Shown piece by piece: positions 36,801 to 47,792 of a DNA stretch of 64,000 nucleotides. Positions within the stretch are counted from its first letter, which is position 1, and the number at the start of each line of letters is the position of its first letter. The notes under the pieces were generated by a model. That model was not told where the DNA came from. It made no database searches and was given only the letters and a program-made list of their open reading frames with translations. This DNA comes from Aotearoamyces nothofagi (taxonomy: Eukaryota; Ascomycota; Leotiomycetes; Leotiales; Tympanidaceae). The DNA lies in the NCBI GenBank assembly GCA_015345905.1, contig JADDTR010000010.1:496001-560000 (forward strand), read 5' to 3'. A program made the position numbers and the translations under genes.

Positions 36801-38230
36801 AACCGGCTTCTTTAAAGATATATCTATATTAGCAATAGATTTCTTCAACTTAGTATACTAGTCCAAGGCTGAGCTAAAGATACAGTAACACTTCTAGACT
36901 AGAATTATAGACATTCCAACTATCTGCTATTACTACAACTTTACAATCAACAGTCCTGATATATCTAGTGATAACAAGTATCTATCAACTAAGCCAATTA
37001 TAGAAGCGATCAATGAAATCCTTACTGATAGAGAGACTGACTCTATATCACCTACTATATACCTCAAGACCAGTAGTATAGAGTCAATAGTCGATTCAGT
37101 TACTAAGTCATGGTTTAATATTACCTTTACATTGATTGTAGTCAACATTATTAAGACATGTATAAAGAAGGATATCTCAGCATCGAGTTTCAATATCATC
37201 ACCCTATACAATATACAAATCTACATCTACTAGTATATATTGAAGCAGCTGTACCTTGAATCACTAGACCAGGAGTACAATTGAGTAATCATTGGTATAT
37301 CTGACAGTATAGAAGGCAATGAGGCTTGATGTATTCTCTACAATTCAGGTATTACTAGTTGCCTTGGCTTTACTAATGACCAAGGATACAGTTTAGTCAA
37401 CACTATATATACTATTGATGTCTCAATAGTTGTAGAACAGCCTAACTCCCTTGACAACCTGCAATATAGCAACGCCGAAATCTGATCTCTGTTCTTACTT
37501 ATAAGGGAGTACAATCTAGTACAATGTCTAGAGACCGAGTATACTTTCTATACTTATCGATTTGTTATAGCAAGAGTTATACTTACCAAGTCTAACTACA
37601 AATCCCTAAACCCTCTAGTCGATACTAGGGCTTCCAATATTGATAATACCTAGGGTAATAAGAGTATAGGTAATATAAACTAGAAATCATTGCTATTGGA
37701 CATTACTACAGCAGTTGACAATTAGACAATTCCCCTATCTATCAATATATAGATGACCCAGCCTATCAAGTATACTAATAAGGCTGCTAATAAATGGATA
37801 TAGACCTCTGCCTCTATCGCTACTATCGATACTTAGAATAAGCCAGATAATACTATAGAAGATACAAGCAATAGTAGTACTGAAGAGTAGGATATATAGA
37901 TTTATACTATCAAGACGAAGTATACTGATCTGGACTACTTGATTTCCAAGTATAGTATTGCTGCTAAGGTCTATCCAAACATCCTCGACATCCTGCTTCC
38001 AGAGTTCAAGTCTACCTTTATTGGTCTCCTTATAGCCAACTGCAAGAAGGCTTGTATAGTTTTATATCGAGAATTCACCTCTACTTATACAATTCAATCT
38101 ACTATATACCTTAATATTTGTTATAATCTTTGGATCAAACTGGAGGAGGTTTCACCAAAGATATATAGCTCTGATCTATATATATTTCTACCTATAGTAT
38201 ACCTCCAAAATTCTGATGAAGACTTGTAAT
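33900..38230 (+). pseudogene. superfamily 1 helicase-like remnant inside the LTR element
   Basis: Downstream of the integrase end and upstream of the 3' LTR lies about 4 kb that is not gag-pol. It reads like a Upf1/Dna2/NAM7-type superfamily 1 helicase. A P-loop region lies near 35,580-35,610, followed by FLFIAPSNESIDVG (motif Ia-like). Motif III-like GDPYQLDP is near 36,750-36,775, and motif V/VI-like sequence is near 37,290-37,340. It is as decayed as gag-pol and has the same strand. It could be a captured host gene carried as extra cargo or the relic of a second element fused to this one. The helicase family call is moderately sure; its origin is open. Confidence 0.65.
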
Positions 38231-38548
38231 CCCAGTAAGGATTGAACTTGTAAACACTATCAATGTATATCTACAGTTACAGCTATTGGCCTTATAGTCT
38301 GCTGAAGTATATTCGACGTCGGCTTTGTACCCGACAATTATCTACTTAATATCGAATAGCAGAGGATCAGGAGAACGGTTACAGTTGTACAAAGCAGTTC
38401 AATTAGTACAGATAGAGGAGTTTTACAGGCCTGTTACAGAAAGGAGGATAGGGCTGTTACAGAAGGGTTTACATTACAGGTTTACAAGAGTATATCATTG
38501 GTGGGTACACTGTCGGGGGTCCGTCCTGTTTTTCATGAGGGGGGTGAC

Positions 38549-38683
38549 TGTAAAGCCCAGGAAATTTCCATGCCTCAGGCACATGTATTATTAGTCATTT
38601 GTTAGTAAGCGAGTGGCCATAAAACCACTCGCAAGGGGCGAGCTTCATATATCATCTTGCCACCTCAGAATACTCTCCTCTCA
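38549..38683 (+). repeat. 3' LTR (135 bp)
   Basis: Direct repeat of the 5' LTR, same length and same TG...CA ends, followed by the ATAT target duplication at 38684-38687. The two copies differ at about three positions. A purine-rich tract lies directly upstream. Confidence 0.92.
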
Positions 38684-39124
38684 ATATGCACCTGCTTGCT
38701 GGTTTACTGTGGTATCCGGCATGGCAGCTGTAACAGAAACTTCTGGTTATCTTGTTATGCAAGGGGATACCGACCAATGCCCCTTCTTCGAAACAGTTAC
38801 TATGCCGAATTTTATAGTGTGCAGCGGTAAAATCCGGTTAGATGGCATGGATTAGTTCCCCAACTGACGATCAAACGCTTAGGCTACGCAATTCAAAACA
38901 AAAGGAGATACGTGCATCCATCCGTGCGTATACACCTTATTTTGTTAAGATATAAGTAATGCCTCAGTGAAGGACGTATTTCGTAGCTTAAGAGATTCTG
39001 ACATTTCTGTTGGCGTCGAGGACCAGACCTACGGTGATACTTTAATGTGGCGGTGAAGCATACCACCACAAAAGAGCATTGACGAATTCCCGGTAAAGGG
39101 GAATTTGGCCATTCAATATTCATC
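38684..39124. other. right flank of the LTR element
   Basis: Unique sequence from the ATAT target duplication to the next gene. A short open frame reads out of the LTR to about 38,855 but has no recognisable motif. Confidence 0.5.
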
Positions 39125-40987
39125 ATGGCTGGAAATCTGCCGCAGTATATTGCAAAGCATTTGCAAGAGGCCGAAGAAGTGTGTTCTAGACAATCGGCTT
39201 GCCAAAGAGAGTCAGCTGACATTTCAAGGCCCTCATCAACCTGCGAAGAGTTGATTATTTTACTAATGACGAATGGATCAAGCTGGATGGTTTGATCCAT
39301 AAAGGACAGTATAAATTCACGAAAGGGCCACCAAGGAATCTCCTTGACGACTCCCCATTACTGCTTTATGCGGAAATAGAAGCTGATACCGAGGCAAATG
39401 GGAATATTGAAGCGATCCCGTCGCTTGATAACAGCAGAATTGAAACGGGTGTAGAGACAGAGGCTACAGAATTGTCTTTAAGCTCACAGGAGGGCACCAC
39501 GATTCAGCCCACGGACCGTACAACCGAAACCTGCACCTTAATCAGCACTGAGCACTGTCAGAAACATCAGAGAGCTGATGAGATGGGTAACTCTACAGGC
39601 GAAAACGAGGAAACATCATCGCCTGCTGCTACCGAATCTAGATTACAACCCTTAGTTTCAACTAGGAGTGCAACTCAATCGACCCACAGACTAGCGCAAA
39701 GTATCTATAGGATGCAACCTCCTAATAACGATTCTGATCCACTTCTGAACTATGTATTTCTAGCAGCATACTCTATGCATCCAGAAAGCCGGATCAAATT
39801 AACCGTTGATGCAGGAGATAAAGTCCGAGTTTTGAAGCATGTTTCTGGTAGCGTCTATGTCGGTCTACATCTAAAAACCCATGCAAGAGGCCAGGTGACG
39901 AGAGGGTTTATAGAAGTCGGGCAACCATGGGTCTCAAAGGAACAGGCTGGTAAGCACCGGTCGAAAAGTAGTCTCGCCAAGAACGACCTCTATGACTTCG
40001 ATGATATTGAGGAAATGGGCGCAGCCGAATGGCAAGAGCCTCGTGAACCTTCGCACCATAGCCTAAAGCCACTGTCGAAGCCATCCTACCCCCGCAAGCC
40101 GATGAAAATCGAACCTTTTCCTAATATAAATAAGTCGCCATCCTCAGATTCCGGAACACTCTCATCAGAATCCATTACCACAGCTGAAAACAGCTGTGAT
40201 TCCGATCGAAGAGACCAACGAAAGGAGCCCATAACACGGCAGGAATTGGATCGGATCATGGATGCAAAAGTATGTGACGTATCTCTACCTTTGGATATGG
40301 ATATTGACAACTTTGCAGTTCGAAGAATTTATGAAGGCTAGATCGTCTGAAGATCCCCACCTATCAGATGTAGTAACCGAGCATTTGACGAACGATAGAG
40401 CCTCGCCGAGCCTACCAAACCGCACTTCTGAACCAAAGATCTGCGGAGACTGGGCTGACCCAGAAAGAACATGCCGTTTTACAGCAGAAGCCTGCCGAGA
40501 CCTACACTCTTCCCCAGACTTATTCCCAAGTCAGCATGACAGTATAGATGGTGGGTCTGAAGATCAGTCGAACCCAGCACCACCTGGCTATTCCTACCGG
40601 TTACCGGGTTGGGACCTTCCATGGGTTCCACCCACTAAAATCCAAAAGACATGCAAATGGTGGGATATGCCATGGAAAGGCGGCTGTCGATACACGGACG
40701 AAGAGTGTACATATGTACATGCACATGTCGATGATCCACCTCCTGAGCCTGAAAGCAAACGCGGCGTGGAAACATGTTGGTATTGGGCCCAGCCGCAACA
40801 GACTTGTTCCTTGCCGGCGAAAATGTGCAAATTCGCGCACTATAATACGGGAACGATTGCGGCCCGCCCTTGGTTGGCGAAGAGGACCACCAAGGCACGG
40901 CACAATACCAAAGAAGAAGACCTCAAGCAGACGGCCCGGGATGCTGAGTGGGAAGCGCTCTGTAAGGCTAGTGCTTGGACGGCTTGA
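39125..40987 (+). CDS. triple CCCH-type zinc-finger protein
   Basis: A protein of 587 aa from exons 39125-39178, 39229-40269 and 40319-40987. The short first exon (MAGNLPQYIAKHLQEAEE) joins in phase to ALINLRRVDYFTNDEWIKLD. A low-complexity acidic linker follows, then an SH3-like block (LTVDAGDKVRVLKHVSGSVY, near residue 188). The C-terminal third carries three spaced fingers: C-x9-C-x6-C-x3-H starting CGDWADPERTC, C-x10-C-x6-C-x3-H starting CKWWDMPWKGGC, and C-x9-C-x6-C-x3-H starting CWYWAQPQQTC, each followed by aromatic residues and His. CCCH fingers of this kind usually bind RNA. The wide first spacing, longer than the C-x7/8-C of classical Tis11 fingers, recalls fungal chromatin-associated proteins. 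The role is unknown. It is the first gene right of the LTR element. Confidence 0.75.
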
Positions 40988-42281
40988 AACGATCTGTGGG
41001 ATTCGTTGGATGCGAGTGTTACTGGGGCGGAGACTGATAATAATCAGTGGCAACAGACTGGAATAGGATTGGGGAAATGGACATGGATACAAGCTTTGGT
41101 GATATGTTATGGCTGGCGTTTAGGTTCTTTTGCTGAGTTTGTATCGGATTTCTCATAACGGATTGATGTGTATGGCGGTACTCTGATACAAAAGTTCCCA
41201 ATAAACATTGTTTGCAGCATTTATAAAAGCAATAAAGCTTATTAAACGTACAACATTTTGTCTATGCCATGTGATGATGTGGAAGAAAAATCCATCTCTC
41301 TGATCATCTTCCGACGATGTAACCTGTTCCGAGATCTGGAGTTTGGGAACACTGAAATAAGTTTCCTCCATAGAAGCCAGTGTAAGTTCGGTTTCATTTA
41401 TATTCTGGGACGGAGAATGTGGTCTTACTTGAGGAACGAGATGCTTACGGCTAGGTTGGTGATGCTTTGCAAATTACAGTCTCGGATTTGATCGAACCCA
41501 AGTTGTAGTCTTTGAAGATACAAACAACTAGGTAGGTAAAGAAGAACGCTGAAGATTGTGGAGATGATGATGGCTATTTGTTACCTGTGAGTAGGTCTGC
41601 AACACGCATGCCGGGAAGGGCCTTCTGCTGTATATGTTGTGACTGCGGGAGCTGATCTTGATCAATACTATAGTCATTTCAGATGAAGCATAGGAAGGGA
41701 GGCTGGGCGAATCTAGAGACTACCGGGAGGTTGCAAGCTTTCCGGAGTTGTCTGTTATACCTTGTAATAGTCTACGATCGAAAGAAGCCTCGTTTACTTA
41801 TGCAACGGCTTCGTGCTTGCTGTCTATGTGGTTTCCATGTGCAACATCTTATGCAGTATGACTCGGAGTAGCGTCCTGTGGTACCTACAAAGCCCAGTTC
41901 CATGAACAAATACTCGGGATTAACATCAGTGGGTAACGTCGAGGCTAAGGAGAAGGACGAAATATAAAGCAGGACGTTGTCGTTCGTATCTACCTGTAAG
42001 CTTCAGTATGATCTCTGAATCTATACGTAAAACCTCGCACAGCGATTGCAATTTTATTCAGCGCGCAGTAGCACCCACTAGCTTGACCATTATCAAATAG
42101 AGATTGAGATCTGCTCAGGATGTCCGGGACGAGATTTGCAGTATCAAAATTGGATGGGCGACAATGATGTTCTTGCCAGATGGGGTTTGCGCGACGTGTT
42201 GGCTACTAAATCTCGTTTAAAATAAAATCACGTCATGGTACTGATATAAGTTCAAATTAGCAATTCATCATAAAACAACAA
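40988..42281. other. intergenic
   Basis: 1.3 kb between the CCCH gene and tRNA-Phe. Short open frames only, none with a motif or an intron-compatible extension. No repeats seen. Confidence 0.5.
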
Positions 42282-42424
42282 GCGGCTTTAGCTCACGTTA
42301 GTCACCAACAGCCTCTGTTTCTCTCTTAACTTCCACTAACACCTAATAGTTGGGAGAGCGCCAGACTGAAGTCAACTTCAGACAGTCCATCTGGAGGCAC
42401 TGTGTTCGATCCACAGAAGCCGCA
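42282..42424 (+). tRNA. tRNA-Phe(GAA) with anticodon intron and a 53-nt D-arm insert
   Basis: All cloverleaf parts are present. Acceptor stem GCGGCTT pairs with AAGCCGC plus discriminator A, the D-stem halves are GCTC and GAGC, the anticodon stem CCAGA/TCTGG encloses CTGAAGA, and the T-arm is CTGTG-TTCGATC-CACAG. A 17-nt intron (42372-42388) follows the base 3' of the GAA anticodon. It contains CTTCA, able to pair with the anticodon, as is normal for nuclear tRNA introns. The gene is unusual because the D-loop is split: 53 extra nt lie between A14 and the GTTGGG of the loop (42296-42348, or 42297-42349 if read as GT...AG). This insert splits the A box. The variable loop reads AGGCA where AGGTC is usual. 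The gene could be a working tRNA with an extra processing step or a recently interrupted copy. Confidence 0.85.
42297..42349 (+). other. GT-AG insert in the D-loop of tRNA-Phe
   Basis: The insert starts GTTAGT, has a pyrimidine-rich middle, then CACTAAC 13 nt before a terminal TAG. These are the donor, polypyrimidine, branch and acceptor marks of a short fungal spliceosomal intron. Its 53-nt length is within the range of introns in neighbouring genes. Exact GT-AG removal restores the canonical tRNA length but leaves C at position 15. Removing the window one base to the left restores the canonical G15. Confidence 0.7.
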
Positions 42425-43004
42425 TTTATCTGCGAGTCAGAGTCCACTCTGATTAGAACACAATTTTTTTTGGGCATTTTGGTCAGTGTCACTTTTCTTT
42501 GTTTGGATTATTTCCGGTTGTTCGCTTATTTTGTCGGTTGGGAGGGGCAATTGGCATCCATCTATATACAGTTTCCCCCCGGAATCATCACTTAGCGTCT
42601 CGCCGCTGATTTAAACGAGGAGGTCACTAAAAGTTTTTGTGTACGGAGTTGCATTGCCTTTATGCAGTCCTATCATTAAGCTCCTGGGCATTAATCACTA
42701 ATCATACTGGGCTCTTCAGCGATGCTAATCAGGAATTTGAAAGCAGCGATGAGACATTAAATATGTGAATGGTACTGTACAAATGGCGACTGAAGTTCGC
42801 GACAACTTTTGAGATACTTCAATATCCATGCCAATTTACAGATAAACCTGAACATCCGTATCAGTTCAATATCTATGTCATGACTCAATGAGGCGCTGTT
42901 GCAGCCGTTGTTAGAGATGCTCTGTGTCGTCCCGTGATCGGAGACTGCTGATTAGTAAAGTCCGTGCTTCGAGTTACTTTAACAGCTGCCCGAGGCTTTC
43001 CACA
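42425..43004. other. intergenic
   Basis: Trailer of tRNA-Phe and upstream region of the next Zn2Cys6 gene. Nothing beyond the T-run seen. Confidence 0.5.
42464..42471 (+). terminator. possible Pol III terminator of tRNA-Phe
   Basis: Eight consecutive T on the coding strand about 40 nt after the tRNA 3' end. There is no T4 run in between, so the primary trailer would be unusually long. Confidence 0.55.
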
Positions 43005-44603
43005 ATGTTCCCGAGATCTCGAGGTGGCTGCAAGGAGTGTAGACGCACGAGGATCAAGTGTGACGAGGAACGACCATCATGTGGCACCTGTGCTCGTCGT
43101 GGTCGTGTTTGCCCTGGCTATAGAACCCCTGCGTCTGAACCTCAATCAGCAGGACAACCAGTATGGCATGGCAAAGTACTGGAAGTGGCCTCTTCACAAC
43201 CACAACCAAGACCTCCGCAAGGGCTGCTTTCTCAAACGCGCTCGCCTCTTTCTCAGAGACCGAAAGATGAATTCAATGATGGTTCCTCTTTTATGAACGC
43301 GGAATCGAGTATTATGGCGATGACCCGTACCTCATCATCTGAGCTGTCCGCACCAGCTGTACCTAGATCTGTATACAGTGTCTCTGCATTTTTCAACGGC
43401 AAATTCTCTCCAGCAGAGCAACCTGCAGTTGAGGCCTACTTTGAAAGACACGTCCGGCAACTAGGAATGGGTGAGGAATTCGTTGTGAACGGAAACCGCA
43501 ATGTACTCTCTATGCTTCAAAATAATGTTGATGCCATTAGAGATATACTATTTGCCATTGGGCAGACATATCTGAATCAAACCCAGAAATGTTCATTGAT
43601 ACCAGTGCTTGATCGGCGCGGGCGGGTTCTGACAAGGTTACGAACGATGACTGGCCATGAGTCTGAAATGGAACCAATGCTATTGATGTCGTTAGGTCTT
43701 TGTGGGTTGGAGGTATGCTTTATCCCGGTACCGAGGACTATATGTCTGACCAAGTGCTAGCTTCTCGATTCAAGATGGGGAGCAGGTGGATCTTCTATCC
43801 CTATTCTAATCGCGTATACAGCGTCATTCGTTACATACTTCACTGACGCCGGGCACAACTTGAGCTCCGTGTCAAAGTATTTTCTTCGTGCCATGGCGCG
43901 TCAAGATATAGTTATAGCTTTGATTCAACGGCAGCGCCCGATGATATCTACTACCCTTTGGCTTGACGAAGAAAGCAAAAGTACGCCAGACCGCTTTTTG
44001 GGATATACAGCAACTATAATGCCACTACTGGAGGAGCTCTGCATTCTGGCAGAAGACATGAAGGCTCGGTCTTTGGGAGCTGAACTAAGCTCTGATGGAC
44101 AAGCTACACCCTTGGGCCACTCAAACAATTACTCTTACCGGGCAAATGATCTACGTGTGCGAATTGACTTGTGGCGCCCTGTAATCCATAAGCCATCATC
44201 TTTCCAAAGCACGAAAAAGTTCTTCTTACAAGCGCACGCCTATCGATCTGCCGCGCTGTTATATCTGCATCGCGTCCTTTACCCAGCAGGGCACTCTGTA
44301 GAAGCCGATCAAGCTGCTCTCAGCATGTCATATGACGTGTTAGCGCACCTCAATGGCACAGCTGAAGAACTGAGGATGTGCGTGTGGCCGACATTCATTG
44401 CGGCCTGTGAGCTGAAAGGTATGGAGGATCGAGTGACGGCTACGAACTTGCTTGGGTCGATTTATAGTAGTCGAGAGACGACAACCACTCTTCACACGAA
44501 AGAGTTTTTGACCAACCATGTCTGGAAGGCTATGGACCAGGGTAGAAACTGGAACTGGATGGCTTTGATCGATCAGTACCCAGCGTATTTAATGCCAATA
44601 TAG
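43005..44603 (+). CDS. Zn(II)2Cys6 transcription factor (DUF3468 type)
   Basis: A 516-aa nuclear regulator from exons 43005-43712 and 43761-44603, joined in phase 0 (GLCGLE to LLDSRWGAGG). The zinc cluster opens the protein: RGGCKECRRTRIKC then DEERPSCGTCARRGRVC, i.e. C-x2-C-x6-C-x6-C-x2-C-x6-C at residues 9-36, followed by PGYR. This N-terminal start and the order of later helices (FERHVRQLGMG, WRPVIHKP, YRSAALLYLHRVLYP, WPTFIAACEL) are typical of the large fungal group with the DUF3468/fungal_trans_2 domain. The last block, VWKAMDQGRNWNWMALIDQY, is the usual end of that group. The ATG was chosen because the open frame upstream has no other ATG. The target is unknown. No adjacent metabolic genes suggest a local pathway. 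Confidence 0.87.
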
Positions 44604-45741
44604 AGAAGATATATATCGAAGAAGAGTACGGGAAAAGGCCTTGATGGACCTATTGTTAGACGCTGCAAGTTTCAGCCTAAATCCCGGGACTTGGTATCTG
44701 TTCAGCATGAAGTCCTTGAGAGCCAATAGGAAAAGGAAGTCGGTCTAGCTCATGAATTTATAAGACACGAGGATGGAAATGTAAATCAACTAAAGAGATG
44801 CCATATCCAGTTACTCTGTGACCCAGGGCCCGCGCCAAAGTCGTGATCTTGAGGACTTACATACAGGAGGTAGCACACGTGACTGCAATGGAGCTGGACG
44901 TGGCACATATAGCACGGCACCGTACAGGCTATAGCTAGTAGGCTTCAGCGGCAAGGCAGTCCAGCCCGTGAAGTAACTCTGGCTCTCTGGCTCTCTGGCA
45001 CCAAAACGAGTCGTCGCCACTGGCACTTGATCGCCAGTTGCTGCCAACCGCTCCTGTCGGAAGTGTCTTCCACTTCTGGAGGCACTAAACCCGTGACACC
45101 CAATGGCGCCCTGACACCCAAGCAGCACACCCGCCGACCGTCCTCCTTGCCTCGGAACCCGCAGGACCAGCAATGGCCCGCGGCAGGCCAGCCAAACCGC
45201 AATTCCCTGCGAACGGAGGGAGGCACAGAGAGCATCAGCAACAACGTCCGCGCCGCCCCAGCTCCGGCTCGGAATGGCAGGTCCGTCGGTCCATCGCTGT
45301 ATTATCAAGGCCCTTTATCGATTACGGACTGGCAAGCGGTGTTCCGTACAGCATACCTTGTGTCGATCGCTAGCACGTCCAGTACGTCAGGAGCGCCCCG
45401 CCTACCGCACCGCGGACCACTAAAATGCCGGGGAGAGGCTGGCTGTCAGGCTGTCAGGCGGGCAATCCATCGCCTAGATTTGAATTGGTAGGCGCGCCGA
45501 AAAGCCATGGCCGCCGTCCACCACATCACCCTCCCTGTCTCACCTGCCCATCACGCTTTCCCTGTGCAATGGTCCGGTGGTGGAGACTGGTCGAGGTTCA
45601 ACATTGATGCCACCCGCCATCTTCCCTTTCTTCAATCGCCATCTTGCTCCTGGTTTGGCCTGCGAGCTTATCGATTCAAAGCGATGGATCGCGGGGTCTG
45701 TTGATGTCTGCGCATAGTGTTCAGATCTAGCCGGCCACATT
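44604..45741. other. GC-rich intergenic
   Basis: 1.1 kb whose middle (about 44,940-45,560) is GC-rich and open in several frames on both strands, a compositional effect with no family motifs. It probably includes the promoter and leader of the RBR ligase gene. Confidence 0.5.
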
Positions 45742-47792
45742 ATGGCGTCAATACCGCGGAAGCGATCTCTGGCCGATATGCAGAACATAGATCGAACGCT
45801 GGAGGAGTTCAGCGACAGGTACTATAGCAGGGAAGTGCTAGACCTGGACGATGCTACAGAGGCCGCTGTGGACGAGAAGCTCGCAGAAGAAGCAGCGACG
45901 TTGGGCCTCGAGCTTCCAGAAGCACGCGGTGATAACTCAATTCACGACTCTGCAATTACAGTCGCATCGAAACATACTCGCACAGGCTCGACTGATTCCC
46001 AGGCATCTGACTCGACTGGCATCACGTCGAGATCGTCAAACGACCAGTTCGAGAATACCGGCGCATTAACGTCAAGGAAAAAAAGCAGTGGAAGAAGGTC
46101 GTTATCGTTCTCAGAGTACGAGAAGTTTTTAATACAAGCTGAGATTCAACACGGGCCGACATCGATGCCAGCAGAGCCAGCACTATCGTTATTCTCTGTC
46201 TCGTCAAGAAGATCCTATACTAGCATTAAGAATGGTATCAAGAATCGGCTGAAGCTACGAAGGAACAGACTGCCGGTAGACAATACAAGGTTAGTATTCA
46301 CGTCAACACAATATTCTATAGCTGACGATTTAGTTCATTCATATGCATATGTTGTCGAGATGACTTTAAGAAAAACACTCTACAAATTCTCCCGTGCCAA
46401 CACAAATACTGCAAAAAGTGCCTGCGAGTCCTTGTACAACAAGCATCATCCGAAGAGTCTAGAATGCCACCAAAATGCTGCAGCAAAGCTATACCAGGGT
46501 CAATTATCAGGTCTGTCTTGAATCATGAGGAACAGCAAATGTTCATGAAAAGTGTCCTCCAATTCTCGACTCCTTGGGAAGCACGAATATTCTGTCCCAA
46601 TACTGCCTGCGGCGAATTTATTCCGAAACACCGCAGAATCGACCCAAAACATCCATTTGAAGTGGTTTGCAAGAAATGCGGAACGAAAGCTTGCTCTATA
46701 TGCAAACGAGGAGCACACACGGTGGGTCAAGATTGTCCGTCGGACTGGGAGCTCGATGCTGTATTGCGGATGGGTGAAAACCAAGGATGGAGACGCTGTT
46801 ATAAGTGCCGGACACTGGTTGAACTGATGCAGGGCTGCTCGCATATCACCTGTCGCTGCAAGGCACAATTCTGTTATATATGTGGCGCAGTTTGGGACCC
46901 AGTTGTTGGTTGTCCGAATTACTGTAATGGTGAGGAGGAACTTGAACGGCGGCGCGTAGAAGAAGAAGCTCGCGCAGCGTCAGAAGCAGCCAAGAAAGCT
47001 GCACAAGAAGCATTGGAAGCCTCGAATGCTGCTAAGACACTCGAAGCTTTGCGCCACACGAAAGAAAGCGAGGAACTGAATGCGCTTCGTACTAAGCACA
47101 TCAACGATAGAGATAGGTTCAATTCCTTCGAACGGAAGATGAAGTGGTTGATGTGGACACGGCACGGGCAACTGAAGCTAGATATGCTCGATCGTTACGG
47201 TGATTTACAAACGAAGATGAAAGATCGCCATGCAAAGACTGCAACACATCTCGAGGATCGACAAGTCGGTGCTGAAATGGAGCTGCGTGCGACCCTAAAA
47301 CAGAGTGAGCGTAGTGTGCAGATTAGGTTACGGCATATGGAAGCGTACTGTGACGGACTTGGACGAGCCAATGCGGGACATAATCCTCCACGCATCGTGA
47401 CTGAACGAGATCTCAGAGAATTGGGCCAGCAGTACAATATCCGTGACGATCTTGAAAGATTACACCAAAGCCGAATCAACGTGATGCGAGAGAAGCAGGC
47501 GAAACAGATGGAGCAATTGCTGATGCGACAAGAAGAGGAATTTGAAAAGTTAACGAATAAGCAAAATGAGGAGTTGGATGCGCTAGAAGAGATGTTTGGG
47601 GCTGAGGAGGAACGATTTCATTCGTTATTCCTGCAGAGAAAAGAAAGGTTAATCAGGAGATGGAGGATAGCGGATGAAGTTACGAGAAAGAGGCTTGAGA
47701 AGAAATCAGGATTGACGTACGCTCCGGTACCAGAGTTGGAGTGGCCTGAACCAGAGGAGAGATCTGACACCTTGGAGGTTGTGAGCGAGTAA
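45742..47792 (+). CDS. RBR (RING-IBR-RING) E3 ubiquitin ligase
   Basis: A 668-aa ubiquitin ligase from exons 45742-46289 and 46334-47792 (44-nt intron, phase 2). The N-terminal 180 aa are Ser-rich and disordered. RING1 begins right after the intron (FICICCRDDF, then LPCQHKYCKKCL, residues about 185-213). The IBR follows (FCPNTACGEFIP ... CKKCGTKACSICKRGAH, about 266-309). RING2 holds CYKCRTLVELMQGCSHITCR (about 338-357) and then CYICGAVW. The cysteine in QGCSHI (about residue 351) corresponds to the catalytic Cys of HHARI and parkin, so the thioester mechanism should be intact. From residue 380 on, the protein is a long charged coiled coil rich in Glu, Lys, Arg and Ala, with a conserved-looking KMKWLMWTRHGQLKLDML block. 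Substrate and pathway are unknown. Confidence 0.92.

Larger units (their letters stand above)
26259..38683 (+). mobile_element. decayed Ty3/gypsy-type LTR retrotransposon
   Basis: A fossil element of about 12.4 kb on the plus strand. It has 135-bp direct LTRs with TG...CA ends, flanked by a 4-bp ATAT duplication on both sides. A TGG-starting primer-binding-like site abuts the 5' LTR, and a purine tract (GAGGGGGG) precedes the 3' LTR. Gag-, reverse transcriptase-, RNase H- and integrase-like stretches follow in the Ty3/gypsy order. After them comes a superfamily 1 helicase-like segment in the same orientation. The internal region is extremely TA-rich and broken by very many disruptions (dozens at least, probably over a hundred), which is typical of repeat-induced point mutation. 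The LTRs differ from each other at only about three sites, all transitions. RIP makes age dating unreliable, but insertion was probably not ancient. Confidence 0.93.

Noticed and set aside
26400-38500. Idea that TAG is a sense codon in the large element, given its high frequency
   Set aside because: The excess of TA-rich words extends to non-coding parts and to missense changes in conserved motifs, and host genes next to it use TAG as a normal stop. RIP explains it better.
38613-38855. Short open frame running out of the 3' LTR into the flank
   Set aside because: It has no motif and begins inside the LTR. It is probably chance.
45027-45491. 154-codon open frame in GC-rich intergenic DNA
   Set aside because: Overlapping open frames exist on the other strand, and no domain or coding-like pattern is visible.
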